Shown here piece after piece: positions 1 through 10,467 of a DNA stretch of 64,000 nt. A model generated the notes under the pieces. That model worked only from the letters and a program-made list of their open reading frames with translations, ran no database searches and had not been told where the DNA came from. The number at the start of each line of letters is the position of its first letter. Position 1 is the stretch's first letter. A program made the position numbers and the translations under genes. Source of the stretch: Ryuthela nishihirai. Its lineage: Eukaryota > Arthropoda > Arachnida > Araneae > Heptathelidae. Location: positions 74,211,501 through 74,275,500 of the forward strand of contig JAWZYU010000011.1 of the NCBI GenBank assembly GCA_038380435.1. Direction: 5' to 3'.

Positions 1-1850
1 ATAAACATGGCAAGGTGGTTGAAGGTGAGGATTCTGTGATGTTTAGGTGGGCTGAGCATTTCAGAGAAGTTTTAAATAATGTGATTATTTCTTCTAGATA
101 TCCCTATATCACATTCTGAAGTCGCTTTGGCTATCTCTAAATTAGAACTGTTGAAATCCCCAGGGGTGGATGAAATCACCACTGAAATGCTTAGAACTGC
201 AAACATTTGCATTGTCACATGGCTGACTGAAATTTTGAATATTTTTTATGATAAAGGTATTGTTCCTAAGGATTTTACTAGAGCTATTATTGTCCCGATT
301 TTTATAAAAGGTGATTGCAGTTCTTGTGATAATTACAGAGGAATTAGCCATCCCATGGCCGAGTTGTTAGTGCTCATGGCTACTGATCTAAGGGACCTTA
401 GTTCGAGCCCGGGTAAGGCATGGATGTATGTGTCATTTCTCTGCCGAGGTCCTGCCATCCTCTCAGACCTTCTACTATGGCATATAAACTGACAGGCTGC
501 TGTCAGACCCCTGTGGCAAGCAGCTGCTTGAGGGGGTATTTATTTTATTTATAGTTTACTTTTTGTTCCAGGTAAAGTTTTCTGCATGATTATACTTAAT
601 AGAATTAAGAATTTGGTTTATGGACAACTGTATGATGAACAGTGTGGATTCAGAATTGGTAGGGAATGTATTGATCAAATATTTTCACTTAGACAGATTC
701 TTGAGAAATGTTTAGAGTTTCAGAAACCTTTGGTTGCTAGCTTTGTTGATTTCAAAAAGGCTTTCGACTCTGTTGATTGTCATAATTTGTGGTTGATTGT
801 GAGATCATGTGACATACCAGACATGTTAGTTAACATAATGAAAGCTCTCTATAATAACACTGAGTCGTGTGTGAGAGTTGGTAAGGCTTGTAGCAATTGG
901 TTTAGCATTACTTCTGGTGTTCAACAAGGGTGCATTTTGTCTCCTTTTCTCTTTAGTTTGGTTATTGATTATGTTATGCGAAATTCACTTCAAGGGAAAG
1001 ATTTTGGCCTTAAATGGGCTGGAGATATGAAAATTTCTGATTTAGATTATGCAGATGATTTGGCCTTGTTGGCTAATGATGTTTATGAGATGAATTCATT
1101 CATTAGGGCTGTTGATGAGACTGGTAATAGAGTAGGTTTGGTGATAAACAGAGAAAAAACTAAAGTGATGAAAATTGGTCAGGCACGCTGTGATTCATTT
1201 AATCTGAATGGTTGTGTCTTGAGTAGGTGTCACAGTTTAATTATCTTGGGAGCTATGTAACAGATACTGGCGATGTGCGGCATGAGATAAATAGAAGAAC
1301 AGGGATTGCCGCTGGGACCTTTAAGAATCTATGAAGAGTGTGGAAAAATAGGCATATACACCTAAAGATTAAAATTAGGTTGTATAATAGTTTGGTTCTT
1401 TCTAAGGTTAGTTATGGTAGCGAAACATGGACTCTTTGTAAGCAAGATAACAAGAAACTTTATGCCTTTGATTCTAAATGGTTACGCAGTATTTTGGGAC
1501 AGCACAACGTGGTGGTTTGATAAAAAAGGTGGTTTGATTTTGTAAGTAATGATGAGTTTAGAAGAAGAGATCAACCTCTTTTGAGTGGCATATTGTGCAG
1601 AGAGAGACTGCATTGGTTTGGCCATGTTGCCCATATGCATAGCTGCAGATTGGCAGATAGAATTATGAACAGTATGCCTAAGGGTTTGAGAGAAAGGGGG
1701 AGATCTAGGATGCGATGGGCAGACAATGTCAAACAGGACCTTGCTAGAATTGGCTTAGAGTGCCCAAATGCAGCAGCTGTAGCTCAGAAGAGACACGTCT
1801 GAAGAGGAAAATTATACTGTCTGGTTGGACGTCCATAGTTCATGGCTGCA
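1..1850 (+). mobile_element. RTE-like LINE copy 1, truncated by window start, decayed
   Basis: This is the 3' part of the same LINE family as the long copy at 31501-35097; its first bases match that copy from about 33415. Reverse transcriptase pieces are readable at 127-348 (KSPGVDEITTEML) and 586-1260 (FVDFKKAFDSVD, GVQQGCILSPF, YADD near 1048). The C-terminal part runs through 1338-1802 (YGSETWTL, RLHWFGHVA). A SINE interrupts it at 349-551, and a frameshift near 1215 and further breaks follow. The 3' end (GGCTGCAT near 1850) is abutted by a hairpin MITE. The protein would prime and copy the element's RNA at a nicked target, but this copy cannot make it. The clade (RTE-like) is inferred from the short GAT-repeat tail seen in sister copies. 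Confidence 0.88.
349..551 (+). repeat. tRNA-derived SINE, family A
   Basis: The head looks like a type II tRNA: an A-box-like TGGCCGAGTTGTTAG and a B-box-like GTTCGAGCCC give an internal Pol III promoter. The body ends with GCAGCTGCTTGAGGGGG and a T/A-rich tail. It lies inside LINE copy 1: the LINE reads ATTAGC before it and resumes at about 552. Other copies are at 9386, 10156, 11021, 18478, 22412, 30385, 55016 and 56720. It is non-coding and would move using a LINE's reverse transcriptase. Confidence 0.88.
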
Positions 1851-1854
1851 TGCG

Positions 1855-2002
1855 GATTTAAACATAGGTGACAATCGCAGCGTTACCTGGGTGACATTTT
1901 AATGTCAATAATCAATAAATATTTTGTGGAAAAAAATTTATTGATATATTGACGTTAAAATGTCATGCAGGTAACGCTGTGATTGTCACCTACGTTTAAA
2001 TC
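1855..2002. mobile_element. Palindromic MITE (~148 bp hairpin)
   Basis: The two halves are inverted copies: GATTTAAACATAGGTGAC at the left end pairs with GTCACCTACGTTTAAATC at the right end. The complementarity continues through GCGTTACCTG and TCAATAAAT to a short A-rich centre near 1925. It sits at the 3' end of LINE copy 1. It has no coding capacity, and its superfamily cannot be decided from the ends alone. Confidence 0.8.
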
Positions 2003-3009
2003 ATTAATAACACTAAATAGTGTGAAGAGACTTTATTATTTCCATCTTATTCAGCACAATATAAAAAGAAATAGTATCCACTCATTGATCATAGATGGCA
2101 TCAATTGTTCCCCCATCTACCGGATTTAAAACTTTTCATCAGTTTTAAATCCAGGCACCGAAAGTCATTGGTGAAAAGTTGGTCTTAAATTAGTGGAAAA
2201 AAGACGAGCTGGCATTTCTTCAATTGGTAAGAATACTCTGGCATGTTTTTGGATAGATGCAGGTTCATGTCCTGTATGTCGGCAAAATTTTTTCTACATT
2301 CCTGTGATTACAAAATTTTACTCTTGATTCCAAGCAGTATTTATTTTTATATTTATCTTGAACCTATCCTATGCTTTCAAAAAACATTAGAGCTTAAAAC
2401 CCCCACTATATCATTCGTAATAGGAAGGTTTGCAGATGATAGTTTTTCCATCATAATTCCAGATAAAATGAAATTTGCTGCAGAAATTGATATTTATGAT
2501 GAACATCGTTAATGATATGGAATATACAATGGTGATGAACATCATTAATGATATGGAATATATAATGATGATGAACATAATTAATGATTTGGAAGGATCT
2601 AAGTAGCCTTTTGCACATTTGTTCTGGAAAGCTGGACTCTCTACTTGTAACTGGAAAGTAACTTTTGCATGAGTGTAGATTAGGTGATAAAAGGAAGGTT
2701 TGTTCACTATATTTTCAATGTTAATTTATATTAAGATATAAAATAATTATTTGAAATTTTGTATATTTTTTAAAATATATTGTTCTTGATCCCATAATAT
2801 GGAAATCTATTATTTTGCATTGATCATCATTAATCCATAATTGTATCCATAAGAGTATCCAAAGTTTGAATTACATCTTTCCAGTGGTTATAGTTTGCAG
2901 TGCAGTCTTTAGTTCGGATAGCATGGTGAATTAATTGTTTGACACTGTGAACTAGGTGATGTTGCACCATAGACTTTGTGTGTAGTCTTGGGATGTGTGT
3001 ATATATATA
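2003..3009. other. AT-rich non-coding stretch
   Basis: No gene is recognised. Apart from the short tandem repeat at 2497-2600 and a TA-rich run at 3001-3009, where the next element inserted, nothing structured is seen. Confidence 0.6.
2497..2600. repeat. Tandem repeat, about 3 units of ~36 bp
   Basis: Units begin TGATGAACAT at about 2497, 2533 and 2569, and each continues with TAATGAT(A/T)TGGAA. The units differ by a few substitutions. Confidence 0.8.
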
Positions 3010-4488
3010 CAGGGTGAATCTGAAAAAGTGGGCAAAACTTTACGGGGTGGTAGAACACAGCTATACGAGCAATATTCGTCATAGAATGTATGGTCCGAAC
3101 GCAAGCGGTGAGAAGTTAAAAGGTAGTTTTCCACTGTCACATTTAAAGAATGAACACAAGAAAGAGAGGAGATACTTCAGAAAACATTTTATTAACAGGA
3201 ATGTAATTGAGGTACATGCTCAAAGAAATTGCTCAAAAGAGCTGCCGCCAGCTGTAATGCAGGCTTCACACCTGCGGGATAGGGACCGACGCACATTTGC
3301 GAAGACACCAGGCATTTCCCGAATATCGCCGGCAACAACGGTGATCCTGGTGACTAGATCCATATCGGTTTCAATGGGGCACTCGTAGATTAGGCTTTTC
3401 ATATGACCCCACAGGAAAAAGTCCAAACACGAGAGATCCGGCGATCTTGGTGGCCAAGCTATGGGACCACCTCGACCAATCCATCGCCCTGGGAACGTTG
3501 CATGTAAAGTGTTCCGCACATCTAAGCTGAAGTGTGCGGGCGCACCATCATGCTGGAACCACATTCTCGACCTGCTGGGGGTTGGAATCGGACGCAGCAG
3601 CTCCGGCAACACCTCTCGTAGGAATGTGTTATACGATTTGCCGTCCAGACGGTGTGGCAGGAGGTATGGGCCAACCAAATGATCATGGAGGATCCCTGCC
3701 CAAACATTTATGGCTGCTGGAACAAATGAGGACCTGTGGCATGCGGGTTCGTAGATGCCCACGTGTGTGAATTGTGGGTATTCAAAACGCCCTCACGGGT
3801 GAAAGTGCACTCGTCTGTAAACAGAACATGTGCACCAAAATCCGGCTGCGCTGCATTCTGCTGGAGGTACCAACATGCGAAATCGACACGTGGCTGATAG
3901 TCCACCGGTGACAACGCTTGTACCTTCTGCGTACGATAGGGGTGCATTCCTTCCTCCTGTAGCACACGGCAAACCGATATTTGGGACACGTGTACTGCAC
4001 TGGAAACCGCTCGCATGCTACATCCCGGTCGCTCTTCCACCCTATGCAGAATGTCCTCTGCAAGTTGCAGCGTCCTGACACTCCTTTCACGCCCTGTGTC
4101 TTGCTTGGCCGTGGCGAAGGATCCCATTTCACACAGCCGCCGATGCAAACGCACGAAGGTTTTCCGATCTGGAGTGCATCTCATCGGAAACCGGTCACGG
4201 TAACATCTCTGTGCCTCACTTGCATTCCCGTCCGCCGCACCGTACACAAAGTGCATATCCGCCATTTTGTGGTTAGTATAACCAGCCATCCTCTCAGCAA
4301 TCCACGGTAGAAATGCTGTTGGGTGCAAGGACCGACCCTTTTATACCATTTCCAATGCCACCTAGCGGCTCGCCTTTGCGTTCCGACCATACATTCTATG
4401 ACAAATATTGCTTGTATAGCTGCGTTCTATCCGTAAATCTATCCGTATCACCCCGTAAAGTTTTGCCCACTTTTTCAGATTCACCCTG
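3010..4488 (-). mobile_element. DD41D Tc1/mariner-superfamily transposon
   Basis: The ends are inverted copies starting CAGGGTGAATCTGAAAAAG. The similarity extends about 100 bp inwards on both sides, to CATAGAATGTATGGTC, with one indel. TA dinucleotides flank it at 3008-3009 and 4489-4490, the target duplication of this superfamily. Its 1479 bp enclose one reverse-strand transposase gene. It is more GC-rich and better preserved than its surroundings, which suggests a recent insertion (inference). Confidence 0.92.
3220..4289 (-). pseudogene. DD41D transposase, one frameshift
   Basis: This is a DDE/D transposase that would cut and paste the element at TA sites. The Met at 4289 (MAGYTNHKMADMHFVYG) is preferred over the upstream Met at 4328 because it matches where this family usually begins. 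An N-terminal helix-turn-helix region is followed by the first catalytic Asp in VLFTDECTF. The second Asp is in WFQHDGAPAH and the third in SPDLSCLDFFLWG, with 41 residues between the second and third (counted), hence DD41D. The reading frame shifts by one base near 3710-3725: the first part stops at 3708, and the downstream frame carries INVWAGIL onwards. Total length is about 355 codons, normal for the family. Apart from that frameshift the reading is continuous. Confidence 0.9.
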
Positions 4489-4874
4489 TATATACAATAA
4501 GAATCACAAAGTTATATTAGGCTACTGGTGCCATTCTGATGAGTGCTAATTGCTTTGAGTTTCATGTAAATTATACCCATGCATTCATAATTGCAAATGC
4601 ATTGGTTTTCCCTCTCTGTTTCGTGTTAAGGTCACTGTGGTGGTGGGGGTGGAGATGGCTGACAGCATGATGGGTCTGTGAAATATTTGTTCGTGTCATA
4701 TTGATGTTTCATAGTGGAAGAGATTAGAGTTTTCTTTTATTCATCATAATAGAATTAATTATATTTTTCTTATATTTTTCTCTTTGCTGGTCTAGTAATA
4801 ATTTTCATGGTATTTCAAAGAGATATTTTTCATCATTGTGACAATGCTCTCTATTTTGATATATATATATATAT
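4489..4874. other. AT-rich non-coding stretch
   Basis: No gene or repeat is recognised. It ends in a (TA)n run at about 4858-4874, where the next mariner begins. Confidence 0.55.
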
Positions 4875-4943
4875 GGAGGGCATTCAAATAGTTCTTGACA
4901 TATGTCTGTAGATTTGCACTCATTTCTCTGAAGTTAATGAGCT

Positions 4944-5275
4944 AAGACTTCTTTGAAATCTGGTCTAAAATGGTTATTACATATTAAAAACAAACGCCAT
5001 ATCATTTTTTTCTTTGCTGATGGCACATCTGTAAAATCTGTGTGTTGTTGCTATGGAGAAATGAGGAAATATTTTACATTTCACAAGGACTCAGTTTGGG
5101 GTTGACCAAAGACTTGTTTGAAATCTGGTCTAAAACTGTTATTACATATTAAAAACAAAGGCCATATCATCATCTTTCTCTTTGCTGATGGCACGTCTGC
5201 AAAACCTGTGTGTTGTTGCTATGGAGAAATGAGGAAATATTTTACATTTTCACAAGGACACAGTTTGGGGTTGAC
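4944..5275. repeat. Tandem duplication inside mariner M1
   Basis: A ~165-bp block is present twice in tandem, at about 4944-5107 and 5108-5275. Both copies contain TTTGAAATCTGGTCTAAAA and GTGTGTTGTTGCTATGGAG and end GTTTGGGGTTGACC. The sister mariner at 19565 has one copy only. Confidence 0.85.
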
Positions 5276-5278
5276 CCC

Positions 5279-5690
5279 CCCCCCAAAAAAAAAGGGGGGG
5301 GGGGTGGCTCAGTCGGTAGCGCGCCAGGCTCGTAATCTGCAGTTCCCAGGTTCAAGTCCCAGCTGGATCAGCGTTGAGATTTATCTCCGCAAAAATTCCC
5401 TGCCCTGCCCACTGTCAGTAGGGGACACCGATGGGCTTGGAAAGGCCGCCGTCCGTCGGATGGGACGTTAAACCGTGGCCCCGTGTGCGGGAGAGCCATA
5501 CCCTGTGCATGTTAAAGAACACGCTGGATGGCCTTGACGGGAGGCTATCATCTGTCTCCCAACAGCTGTTCCAGTGGGTCCCCTCCCCCAACCTTCTCTG
5601 AGCCTTCGGAGTCCAAGTGACCTGGCCATTTAGCCCATGGTGTGCAAAAAAGTGCCGCTCAGAGGTAAAACAACCCAACCCCCAAAAAAA
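5279..5690 (+). repeat. tRNA-derived SINE, family B, full length
   Basis: The tRNA-like head has an A-box-like GTGGCTCAGTCGGTAGCG and a B-box-like GGTTCAAGTCCC. A conserved body contains GGATGGGACGTTAAACC and CATGTTAAAGAACACGC, and the tail reads GGTAAAACAACCCAACCC. It is inserted in mariner M1 after a C-run and A-run. Other copies start at 11876, 13652, 13905, 14538 (reverse) and 51712. The body resembles conserved central domains described in invertebrate SINEs; the exact domain name is not assigned. Confidence 0.88.
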
Positions 5691-6680
5691 TATCACGATG
5701 ATTTATCACAAGTATGTGGGGATCACACCTATTCATATGGCACTGTTATGGGATGGATGCACAAATTCAGAGAAGGACAACAGAGTTTTGAAGACTGAAG
5801 GAGGCTGTGAATGAGAGAACCATTGCTGCTGTTCATGAACTCATTAAGAGAAAACCCACACATCATCATTCAGGTAATAAGTTTAAATGTCAGTGTATCG
5901 ATTGGCAGTGTGAAAAAAATTTTTCATCAATGTTTGAAGTTCTGACAGATCTGTGCCAAATGGGTACCGCACAAACTGACAAAACTGACAGAAAAGGGGC
6001 TAGAGTCATCTCGTGCAAGGAGATGCTGGCAATGTTTTAACCTAATGGCCCCAAACAACATTAACAAGTTAACACATTGTCATAGGTGATGGATGTGGTT
6101 ATATTATTATGCAACTCCCAGTAAGATTGACAACTATGTTTGGGTTGTGGAAGATGAATCAGTTCCTCAAATCCTCCAACAAGACTTTCGCTCAAGGAAG
6201 AGGATGTTCACACTTTTTTCAGTTACCAAGGAGTGGTAACTGTGGACACCTTACCTGAAAAAACGACTATAAATGGTCAATACTACACCAACATTGTTTT
6301 GCCCAAAACGATTAAGAAGATGAAGGAGCAGCATCCAACAACAGGCCTGTTAAGGGTTCTCCTTCTTTATGAAATGCCAGTGTTTACAAAACCCAGCAAG
6401 TTATGGCCTATCTGGAGCAGGAAAAACCGAACAGCTGCCACATTCTATATGTTCACCTGACCTTATACCATGTGATTTTTGGTTTTTTCCAAAAATTAAA
6501 AAGGAACGTGCTGGAGAGCAGTTTTCAAGGATGCAAGACCTTGCAAAAGTCATTTATTCAGAGTTGTGCATTATTTCCCAACAGGAATACCACCAACCAT
6601 TCCAGAATTGGTGGTGTTGTCTGCAACTTTACATAGATGCTGGAGGGGAGTACTTTGAAGGACAGAATGAAATTCCATGA
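5691..6680 (+). pseudogene. Mariner transposase relic (M1)
   Basis: Recognisable mariner pieces are the N-terminal region (AVHELIKRKPTHH, KGARVISCKEMLAMF, 5807-6040) and the C-terminal region (GVVTVDTLPEKTTINGQYY, PCDFWFFPKIKKE, DLAKVIYSEL, DAGGEYFEGQ, 6230-6660). These are spread over different frames with several breaks. The catalytic core around the second Asp (expected as HDNAPAH) is degraded to YEMPVFTKP, so the protein is dead. Its role would be cut-and-paste transposition at TA sites. Confidence 0.85.
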
Positions 6681-7071
6681 CATACTCCCCCTGATGCTCC
6701 ATTATGCTGGATAGTACTACGTCATACAGAGAGTGACACCTTTAACCCATCTACTGTCTAAGAAATCCTTCTGTAAAATAATTCCTATAAGCTGTACAGA
6801 TGGGAAAGGAGCTGTTGTAGTGAGCACAACTTTTAAGGCTGATAGAATTAGTTTTCGTCTGGTTGTATAATCATTGAGGTGTGGTGGGAAGCCTTTTAAA
6901 TTTTGCGCATTGCCTAAATATTAGAGCCAAATCTTAAAATGTGAAAATGTCAGTCAAATATATATGCCAATCTTGGTAAACTAGAATCTAATTTTGAGTT
7001 TTGAATTCCAAACTTAATTATATATATTACTATACCTTAAAACCTTAGTTATTCTAAAGATTAGGGAAGCA
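6666..7071. mobile_element. Unidentified 406-bp insertion with 14-bp target duplication
   Basis: ACTTTGAAGGACAG occurs at 6652-6665 and again at 7072-7085. The sister mariner (19565-21050) has it once, at its corresponding position, so the intervening sequence is an insertion. A 14-bp duplication suits a retroposed sequence. The contents match nothing else noticed here and have no open frame. Confidence 0.72.
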
Positions 7072-7179
7072 ACTTTGAAGGACAGTAAAAGTTTTGTTGA
7101 GGTAAATGCAGTGGTTTTTGTTCTGAGATGCATGTCAAGAACTTTTTGAATGCTCCTCAACCATTTGCTTGGCTATATC

Positions 7180-7770
7180 AAGTTGAAATTTTGTGGTGAG
7201 ATAAATAATAATTTTGGCATTTTCGTAACCTGTTTACTGTTGTGTTTTTGCTGCTACTCTAGCAAGGGAGTGGTGTGCCATTAATCCTGCATGCATACTT
7301 TAGTTGATCTTTTTGCTTTACAGAAGTGTGGTTTTTCTTTCTGTTTTGTTCTCAAGTTTTATGGATATTTTGTACATATCTCCAGTTTTTTGTCCCTATC
7401 TTTTTTTTATTATATTTAGTATGGGGGTTGTGCTGGCTAAGGTACTTGATACCCATAGGGTTTCATTGCATTGTGCACAATGTTGACTAACCATGTATGT
7501 GTTTCTGATAGTGGAGTATTTGTCATTTTGTATAAATGTAGTTTTTATTGCCTGCATCTTATAGTTCAGGGGTTGAATTGAGTTATATGGGATAAGGATA
7601 GTTGCTGTCGATGGTTTATGATTTGTTTTGATGTCCAGTTTGTAGTTTCTGTGATATATCGTATCAAAGAAGGGTATTTTTTGTTGCTTTTCACTTTCTA
7701 TTCTGAATTTTATGGTGGAGAGAACTTGCTGTAGTTCTTGTTGCAGCAGTTCCAGATTTAACATTTATTG
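7180..7770 (-). pseudogene. Penelope-like element relic, RT C-terminal part
   Basis: The reverse strand reads IKFRIESEKQQKIPFFD, TIYHRNYKLDIKTNHKPS and a following basic/hydrophobic segment. This matches the layout of the region after the catalytic core in Penelope-like reverse transcriptases (KFTxExE...xFLDxxI...YRKP-type). The relic seems to continue at 8650-9060 on the other side of a Tc1 insertion. The identification is by motif pattern only. Confidence 0.5.
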
Positions 7771-7850
7771 ATTGTAAATGACCAAGATATTGACAAATCA
7801 GCCACAGTATTTAGTTTATATGCTTGCATTTTGAGTACTACCCTGAGATG

Positions 7851-8640
7851 CCAGTTTATTAGGTACACCTACCTAGTAGTGTGTTGTGCCTACTTTGGCT
7901 TTGAGAACAGACCAAATTTATTGGAGCATGGAAATTATAAGATCCTTAATGCACAGTGTAGGAATGTTGTACCATACAAAAACGATTGCATCGCACAGTT
8001 GCGGCAAATTGGACTGCAGCACAGTCTCACTGCAAGCGGCCATTTCTATCATATCTCAAAGATGCTCAATAGGGTTTAGATCTGGGGACTGTTCAGGTCA
8101 ATGAAGCAAGAAAATCTCATCAGCATGTTCCTGGAACCATTTGATAATAAGAGTGCATTGTGAGCAGGTGCATTATCTTGCCGAATGTCTGCATCTGAGT
8201 GAGGACCCACAAAGGGATGAACTTGATCAGCAATGATGTTCAAATATGCCGTGGCATTCAGATGTCCTTTGATGAATATCAGGTGGCCTAATGTATGCCA
8301 AGAAAACATTCCCAACACCATCACACTGCCACCACTGGCCTGTACTGTTGACACCAAACAAGATGGCTTAATTGCCTCATGTTGCTTATGCCAAATTCTG
8401 ATCAATGATCCATCATGATATCAAAAGAAACTTGATTCATCCGACTAGGATACCATTTTCCCCATCTTCAATTGTACAATGTCGATGCTCCTGATGCCAC
8501 TGGAGATGTGCTTTTGTGTTCTTCGCTGACAACATCAGCATCCAATATGGTCGGCAACTGTTGTAGCCCATTCGCGACAAGGTCCAATATGTGGTATGCC
8601 CAGAGAGACCTTTTGCACAACAATGTTTATTTCTGCTGTA
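7851..8640 (-). mobile_element. Tc1-like transposon remnant, reverse
   Basis: The left edge CCAGTTTATTAGGTACACC is typical of a Tc1-type terminal repeat. The reverse-strand frame 8405-8076 carries SGGSVMVLGMFSW, ATAYLNIIADQVHPF and DIRQDNAPAH, the central region of Tc1 transposases including the second catalytic Asp. The rest, to about 8640, is recognisable only as broken Tc1 N-terminal and leader sequence. No matching right-hand inverted end was found. Confidence 0.78.
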
Positions 8641-8649
8641 ATTTGCCTG

Positions 8650-9060
8650 GTTGTGTCAAAGTGTTTTTAGATGTAGGATTTCTTGAGATTGGTGAGTGGT
8701 GTTTTGCTACCAGGGCCTGTAGTAGTGTCCCCCATTTTATGTATTTTGAACTTGATAAAAACAATGGGATAGCAGAATACATAGGTGGTTGGCATTCTAG
8801 CTGTATTTCTTTAGGGAGTATTTCGTAATTTCAGAAATAGGCCAACTATTTAATATTTTTTTTTCTATGGTGTCTTTCAGGATGCCAATTTTGTTCTTTT
8901 AGAAGTTCAGTTTTTTTGTTGAATTCTTCCTTAGCCATGTTACGATTTTGTTTCATCAGATAATGCTATTATGATGTCTTTGTGGTTCCCAAGTGTTTTA
9001 AATAATTTAATTCATTTTTGTTTATTTTGTCCTCTCTTGAATTTTGTATGGTGTTATTTT
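8650..9060 (-). pseudogene. Possible Penelope-like relic, upstream part
   Basis: The reverse strand shows ECQPPMYS and, in another frame, KIHKMGDTT. These resemble the PP-x-x-Y-G-L-P-K-I-H-K motif of Penelope-like reverse transcriptases, preceded by a charged segment (MAKEEFNKKTELLKEQN). With 7180-7770 it would form one relic split by the Tc1 element. The evidence is weak. Confidence 0.35.
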
Positions 9061-9385
9061 TGAATGTTCAGTATACTGTTTGAGTTTTTCAATTTTGAAA
9101 TATGTCTTCTTGAAATATAGGAAGTATCATACAATATTATAGAATCTGGATAAGATACAATAATGGTAAACTGGATGAGGAAGACAAATGAAAGTTAATT
9201 TCAGTTGTCCTTTGGAGTTTTTTTATGGAGATTTCCTAACATTTTTATATGATAAAATCTCATAGTTTTAATGTTCTGAAACATCGTTTACTGGAAGTTT
9301 TCTGTGAAAAGAACTACATTTATCTGATAAAAAATTTACACATGAATCTGAAAATAAGAAATTGCCTTTCTACAAATATTAATGT
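9061..9385. other. AT-rich non-coding stretch
   Basis: No gene or clear repeat is recognised. Confidence 0.5.
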
Positions 9386-9596
9386 TGTAATGGCCAAGTG
9401 GTTAGCGTGCTTGGCTACTGATCTAAGGGACCTGGGTTCAAGCCCCGGGTTAAAGCATGGATGTATGTGTCGTTTTTCTGCTGAGGTCCTGCCATCCTCT
9501 CAGATCTTCTACTATGGCATATAAACCGACAGGCTCCTGTCAGACCTCTGTGACAAGCAGCTGCTTGAGGGGGTATTTTTTATTTTTTTATTTTTA
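9386..9596 (+). repeat. SINE family A
   Basis: This is a full-length copy with A-box-like TGGCCAAGTGGTTAGCG and B-box-like GGTTCAAGCCCC. The body contains CTACTATGGCATATAAAC and the end is GCTTGAGGGGG followed by T/A-rich tail. Short similar sequences (ATTAATGT and TAATAATGT) flank it and may be the target duplication. Confidence 0.88.
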
Positions 9597-10155
9597 ATAA
9601 TGTACTTATCACCATAGTCTGCAGAAAGTTTGAATTTCCAGCAATGCAATATCATACAATTCATCTGACCTAAACATTACATAATTTCTAGTTTGAATAT
9701 ATTGTGTTTTCATGCATACAGATAGTGCAATAATAAATATTTTCTGAAAAATTAAATTAATGATATTTTCCATAGGAAAAATGCTGGATACTCAACCTAT
9801 CTCATAAAAGAATCTCACATACATAGAAGGTAAATTCTAAAATTGCATTATATAGTTGACAATAATAAGAATATAACTAACTATGCAAGTTCTGCTATAT
9901 ACCTATCAGCTATACTAACTATACTCTCAGAAATGTTATGAAATAGTACAAATGCAAAGTACCCAATCAAAGAGTCTTCATTAAACATACAGTGTATAAT
10001 TTTAAAAGACAGAGACAAATCCAAGAGGAAGGAGAGGTTATCTAATTCTTTAAAATGTCCAGGATACATCCCCAACTACCAACTTACCATATGAATTAAT
10101 ATATTGGCATGACTACAAGAATGTTAAAAGGATCAAATAAATATAAATAAATAAT
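9597..10155. other. AT-rich non-coding stretch
   Basis: No gene is recognised. A 64-codon reverse reading frame at 9881-10075 has no recognisable motif and is taken as chance. Confidence 0.55.
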
Positions 10156-10345
10156 AAATACCCCCTCAAGCAGCTGCTTGCCACAGAGGTCTGACAGGAG
10201 CCTGTCAGTTTATATGCCATAGTAGATCTGAGAGGATGGCAGGACCTCAGCAGAAAAACGACACATACATCCATGCCTTACCCGGGGCTCGAACCCAGGT
10301 CTCTTAGATCAGTAGCCAAGCGCGCTAACTACTCGGCCATATGAA
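10156..10345 (-). repeat. SINE family A, reverse
   Basis: Full-length reverse copy. The tail end CCCCCTCAAGCAGCTGCTTG is at the left. The B box (GGGCTCGAACCC) and the A box are at the right, near 10283 and 10335. Confidence 0.88.
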
Positions 10346-10424
10346 ATGAAATATTTAAGTTACTATAGTGGTGTCTACAGTCATCAATGCTGAAGCACTT
10401 TTCAAGATGTGACCATCACCTCTG

Positions 10425-10467
10425 CAGCTGACTGTTAATCATATTGTATATGATTAACAGTCAGCTG
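10425..10467. repeat. Perfect 20-bp palindrome
   Basis: CAGCTGACTGTTAATCATAT is followed by a 3-base loop and then its exact reverse complement. No related copy is available here to show how it arose. Confidence 0.9.

Larger units (their letters stand above)
4875..7158 (+). mobile_element. Mariner element M1, enlarged by insertions
   Basis: The left end GGAGGGCATTCAAATAG continues to TTCTTGACAT. It pairs with the right end, which reads GAGGAGCATTCAAAAAG on the reverse strand. The element is about 2.3 kb, whereas mariners are usually about 1.3 kb. The excess is explained by an internal tandem duplication (4944-5275), a SINE (5279-5690) and an inserted segment flanked by a target duplication (6666-7071). 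Relatives are at 19565-21050, 45475-46080 and 48735-49660. Confidence 0.88.

Noticed and set aside
5118..5471. Open frame of 117 codons on the + strand
   Set aside because: It runs from mariner leader into SINE B head; it has no protein motif and is explained by the two repeats.
10156..10345. tRNA gene candidate from A- and B-box-like sequence
   Set aside because: The sequence continues into a shared SINE body and occurs in many copies with no paired acceptor stem; a SINE, not a tRNA gene.
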